DNA from: Bryobacterales bacterium
GTDB lineage: Bacteria; Acidobacteriota; Terriglobia; Bryobacterales; UBA6623
NCBI GenBank assembly: GCA_026713545.1
Contig: JAPOOG010000045.1
Location: 1 to 64,000, forward strand
Direction: 5' to 3'
DNA length: 64,000 bases
Below, one piece after another: positions 61,145-64,000 of the stretch; within the stretch, counting starts at the first letter, position 1, and each line of letters begins with the position of its first letter. The translations under genes and the position numbers were made by a program. Below the pieces are notes generated by a model, which saw nothing but the letters and a program-made list of their open reading frames with translations, made no database searches and was not told where the DNA came from.

Positions 61145-63625
61145 CTAGAACTCGAACGCCAGACCAACAGTGCCCCAAATGCCTGCTGAACGGAACCCGT
61201 TCTCGAAATACTCCCGGTCAAATACGTTTTCGATCTTGCCGAAGACTCTCAAACTCCGTCGGTCCGTAAGCGGCCACTTGTAACTTGCCGTCACATCCGC
61301 TTTCATGGGCCCATCGAAGAGAAAAGCCCGTGTACCGAAAGACGTAAAGAACGGAGCAGGGAACTCCGACGCCGCAAAAAAGTCGAATGCGACATCTACC
61401 CTCTGGCCGAATCTTTGCAGCAAGTTCAACGTGAACATGTGGTCGGAGACGAGGAACCTCTTGAAGAAATCCCCCGTCGCCACCGAAGAAGTCGCCTCGT
61501 CGGCGTTCGTGTAGGTGTAGGAAGCTCGCAAGTCGGTTCCGCTGGACGGAGCAGCCGCCAGACTCACTTCCACTCCCCTCGTGAGCCCACCGCCCGAATT
61601 TCGGTATCCACCGAAGCGTCCGAATGGATCGGTTGCCGGGTTGATGCCGCCCGCGAAGTCGAAGATGATGACCTCTTGCAGGCGTGTATAGAAGTATGTG
61701 GCGCTCAAGCGGACCCGGTTTCCGGCGAGCCATTGATCCAGTCCCGCGTCAAACGCCACGGTCCGTTCCGGGCTGAGGCGCGGGTCGCCGAAGGGACTGA
61801 AGGAACCGAAAAAAAATGACGCCCCGAACCGTTGAAACAGTGACGGAGCTTTGAAGGCGTTTCCTGCATGCGCACGCACTTTGGTCCCCGACTCCGAGAA
61901 ATGATAGGCAACCGACATGTCTCCGGTGTAGGCAGACTTAGGCGCGTTCAGTGAGAATCCGGCAAACGGTGATGCGCCTCCCGAAAATTCTGGCTCCGAC
62001 ACACGGATAGTCTGAATACGCCCACCGAGAGAGAATTGCAATCGGCTGTCGAGCCAGCGGAATTGGTCCTGGGCAAAAACGGATTGGTGCCTCTGCTCAC
62101 TCCTGATGCTCGTCTTCACTCGCAAAGACGGATCGGGGTTTTCGTCGGACGACGGCGAATCGTAAAGTTCCCGCTCGAACTCATACCCGAAAGAAAAGAG
62201 TTGGTGCCGGCCCTGTTCCCAGTCGGCCCGTACTTGCAGCGTATCGATGTTCGCATTGAAGGAGCTTGAATTGTTGAACATCGGTTCGAACCGGATACCT
62301 CCCGGTCCGTCTCTGTAGTTGCGGTTCGTCTCCAGCCCCTGATAGCCGATGCGGAACGAACCTCGAGTGCCGAGTTGCTGCGTGAATTGCACGGCGCCGA
62401 CGAAGAACGAGGAAGAATGTCTGCTGTCCGGGTCGTTCAAGTCAGGAACGAACGTAGAGCTGCCGATCTGGAATGGTTGTCCTCTTTCCAGAAGACGTTG
62501 CTGATCGACCGGCAAGGGTATCGCTCGGGACAATCCGTTTGCTGGCAGGTTCACTTGTGCTTCAGAGGGTATGAATCCACTGTCGTTCAACTGCAGGAAT
62601 CCGTCCGAAGCCATAATGCGCCCGCTCAGGCTGGCCGACGGGCTCAGCACGTATTGCGCCGCTCCGTGTATGCCGGAGTTGCGGTGCGCATCTTGGCCGT
62701 CAATCCCGTTGGTCACGTTCAGATGGGTAAGACCAGCGCTGAAGTTCAGCCTGTCTTCGAGCGCTCCTCCACCGAATCGCGCCAAGCCTCGCGTCATTCC
62801 AAGCCCGCCGCCTTCACTCAGAATCTCGCCGTGAAGCCGTCCGCCGCCGTGGTCGGTGACGACGTTGATCGCTCCACCAGTCGATCCGGAACCATAGATC
62901 GTCGAGCCACTCCCACGGAGCACCTCTACTCGATTCGTGCTCACCACCATCAGGTCATCCAGCAATGGTGATGCCGAGCCACCAATATCAGCGCCGTCGC
63001 GCAGCCGGAACCCATCGAGCAGCACCGCTGTGTCTTCGGCCCGCATTCCCCGGATCTGAATCGCCGTTTGGCCACCCGGCCCTCTTTGCCGCCTCACGCG
63101 CAGCCCCGGGATCAGCCGCAGGCTCTCTGCCAGAGAGTACTCGTCACGCGCATCTATCTCTGCCCGATCTACCGTATCGAGTGCTTTGGACGTCTGCTCA
63201 ACCGTCAGTGGCGTCGTTGAGGCGGTGATGATGACTTCTTCACGGAGTTGATCGAGCGGGAGGCTGATGTCGAGTGGGTCGGCATCCGAGCCTACAACGA
63301 CTGAACGTGAAACCGCACGAAATGAGTCAGGGCCCGCCACTTCGACGATGTACTCACCTGGTGCAATCGCGCCGAATCGATACCTGCCCAGCCCGTCTGT
63401 TGAGGTTGAGAGCTGAAAGCTCCCATCGCGGGCATGGATTGAAACCGTTGCTTGAGCAATCGACGCTCCCGACGGATCGGTGACGATCCCTTGAAGAGAT
63501 CGAGCTTCTTGTGCCAAAGCCGCCGACAGAGCTGTGAGCAAAAAGAAAACGCCTAGCGCGAAAAGAAAACGAATCCTACCCCGGCGGGATGTACCTCGCA
63601 TCCCGCGGGCGTCCTGCATGGCCAT
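61145..63625 (-). CDS. BtuB-like TonB-dependent receptor
   Basis: An 826-residue outer-membrane receptor. Signal peptide (FLFALGVFFLLTALSAALA), an N-terminal carboxypeptidase-regulatory-like domain (QGIVTDPSGASIAQATVSI ... GEYIVEV), a TonB-box-like EEVIITAS, plug domain (IQIRGMRAEDTAVLLDGFRLRD; VEVLRGSGSTIYGSGSTGGAINVVT) and a ~22-strand barrel ending in Phe (TVGLAFEF). The gene lies behind a cobalamin riboswitch, so its substrate is most likely a corrinoid (vitamin B12 or cobinamide). No btuC/D/F genes are in the window. Confidence 0.92.
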   Translation of the reverse strand: MAMQDARGMRGTSRRGRIRFLFALGVFFLLTALSAALAQEARSLQGIVTDPSGASIAQATVSIHARDGSFQLSTSTDGLGRYRFGAIAPGEYIVEVAGPDSFRAVSRSVVVGSDADPLDISLPLDQLREEVIITASTTPLTVEQTSKALDTVDRAEIDARDEYSLAESLRLIPGLRVRRQRGPGGQTAIQIRGMRAEDTAVLLDGFRLRDGADIGGSASPLLDDLMVVSTNRVEVLRGSGSTIYGSGSTGGAINVVTDHGGGRLHGEILSEGGGLGMTRGLARFGGGALEDRLNFSAGLTHLNVTNGIDGQDAHRNSGIHGAAQYVLSPSASLSGRIMASDGFLQLNDSGFIPSEAQVNLPANGLSRAIPLPVDQQRLLERGQPFQIGSSTFVPDLNDPDSRHSSSFFVGAVQFTQQLGTRGSFRIGYQGLETNRNYRDGPGGIRFEPMFNNSSSFNANIDTLQVRADWEQGRHQLFSFGYEFERELYDSPSSDENPDPSLRVKTSIRSEQRHQSVFAQDQFRWLDSRLQFSLGGRIQTIRVSEPEFSGGASPFAGFSLNAPKSAYTGDMSVAYHFSESGTKVRAHAGNAFKAPSLFQRFGASFFFGSFSPFGDPRLSPERTVAFDAGLDQWLAGNRVRLSATYFYTRLQEVIIFDFAGGINPATDPFGRFGGYRNSGGGLTRGVEVSLAAAPSSGTDLRASYTYTNADEATSSVATGDFFKRFLVSDHMFTLNLLQRFGQRVDVAFDFFAASEFPAPFFTSFGTRAFLFDGPMKADVTASYKWPLTDRRSLRVFGKIENVFDREYFENGFRSAGIWGTVGLAFEF

Positions 63626-63724
63626 GGAAGATACCTTTCTCCGCGCAGAAGAATGGTATCGGTGGTGTGAATGTTGTTCCTGAACCGATCATTCCGTCTC
63701 CTCGCGGAATCCGAATCATGAATG
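63626..63724 (-). other. leader between riboswitch and receptor gene
   Basis: About 100 bases of 5' leader. It contains a hairpin ATTCCG / CGGAAT (63692-63711 region) whose loop carries GAGGAG, and the SD GGAGAAAGG before ATG 63625. Together with the riboswitch this could control translation by SD access rather than termination. Confidence 0.4.
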
Positions 63725-63907
63725 CTTGCAGGTAGGTCTCCTGGCTCGTGGGTCTAGAAGGCTCAAAACCTTCTGTGCGTGCGCCGACCTTCCCCAGCCG
63801 TAACCGGCCAAGTGGTGATTTAGCGACCGCTTCCCACTTACAGTGGCGGGACCGCGCCGGATTTCACACCGGACTTCCCTGTTACGCCCAAATGGGCACC
63901 TGCAAGC
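63725..63907 (-). promoter_or_regulatory. cobalamin riboswitch
   Basis: Read on the minus strand all hallmarks are present: P1 arms CTTGCAGG and CCTGCAAG at the two ends, GGTGCC, the GGGAA...CCGGTG segment, AATCCGG, GGTCCCGCCACTGTA (the B12 box core), and the end GAGCCAGGAGACC. It precedes the TonB-dependent receptor by about 100 bases. Adenosylcobalamin (or aquocobalamin) binding should turn the receptor gene off, as in E. coli btuB. This is one of the best-supported RNA features of the window. Confidence 0.95.
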
Positions 63908-63955
63908 CTGAAGCGCCGGAGTGGGGCAAACGAGTGCCTCACCCAGACTTGTTTG

Positions 63956-63984
63956 ATGTTATCGGCCGGATTCATGTGTGTCAA
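63956..63984 (-). promoter_or_regulatory. promoter of the riboswitch-receptor transcript
   Basis: Perfect -35 TTGACA (63979-63984), 17-base spacer, -10 TAACAT (63956-63961) on the minus strand. Predicted start near 63949, some 40 bases before the riboswitch. Confidence 0.75.
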
Positions 63985-64000
63985 GCGCGGGCGAGGGCCT

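Noticed and set aside
1-64000. CRISPR arrays, IS elements, prophage or defence genes
   Set aside because: No regularly spaced repeats, transposase, integrase or restriction genes were seen.

Overview
The window looks like a chromosomal segment from an Acidobacteriota-like Gram-negative bacterium (inference; GC appears near 60%). The reasons are the gene orders nadC-birA-coaX and Xaa-Pro peptidase-accB-accC, a coiled-coil/zapA/YmdB-phosphodiesterase trio, an outer-membrane TonB-dependent receptor, many short-signal lipoproteins, and a large set of exported sulfatases, sialidases and PQQ-type beta-propellers, which suits a degrader of sulfated or sialylated glycans. I see no tRNA, rRNA, CRISPR array, prophage or intact insertion sequence.

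Layout. 1-5 kb: a Tat-exported isochorismatase-like hydrolase, two tandem Tat-exported class V aminotransferases and proC, with two copies of a ~180 bp repeat (family A). 5-9 kb: a beta-propeller protein and a sialidase. 8-13.4 kb (minus): valS, nadC, birA, coaX. 13.9-24.4 kb: an OFA-type MFS transporter, a NIPSNAP protein, a YtxH-like/coiled-coil membrane pair, a Gfo/Idh/MocA oxidoreductase, a TauE-type permease, a sulfatase, an esterase-lactonase fusion and a gamma-glutamyltransferase. 24.5-30 kb: a polytopic membrane protein, an OPT transporter and rmuC. 30.4-39.5 kb (all minus): EF-hand beta-propeller, accC, accB, Xaa-Pro peptidase, a lipoprotein, and an NtrB/NtrC-like histidine kinase and sigma-54 response regulator. 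39.9-48.3 kb: LRR protein, second sialidase, M48 protease, a small Cys-rich protein, HAD phosphatase, VOC protein, second sulfatase.

48.3-53.1 kb: a polysaccharide deacetylase and a cobT-cobS-cobU cluster, bordered on both sides by fragments of a decayed sulfatase gene. 53.2-64 kb: a class III aminotransferase, an exported beta-sandwich protein, thiI, the coiled-coil/zapA/YmdB trio, a lipoprotein/MOSC/small-protein operon (the last only 55 codons), a LamG-type lipoprotein, and a BtuB-like TonB-dependent receptor behind a clear cobalamin riboswitch with its own consensus promoter. The receptor (corrinoid uptake) and CobT/S/U (lower-ligand loop assembly) together point to corrinoid salvage instead of full synthesis.

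Two dispersed intergenic repeat families (A, two copies; B, about five copies), the sulfatase debris around the cob cluster, and the unusually high number of twin-arginine signal peptides on enzymes are the main points not explained by routine annotation. Start codons were often moved downstream of the longest frame using Shine-Dalgarno sites, signal peptides and family N-termini; each entry says so.
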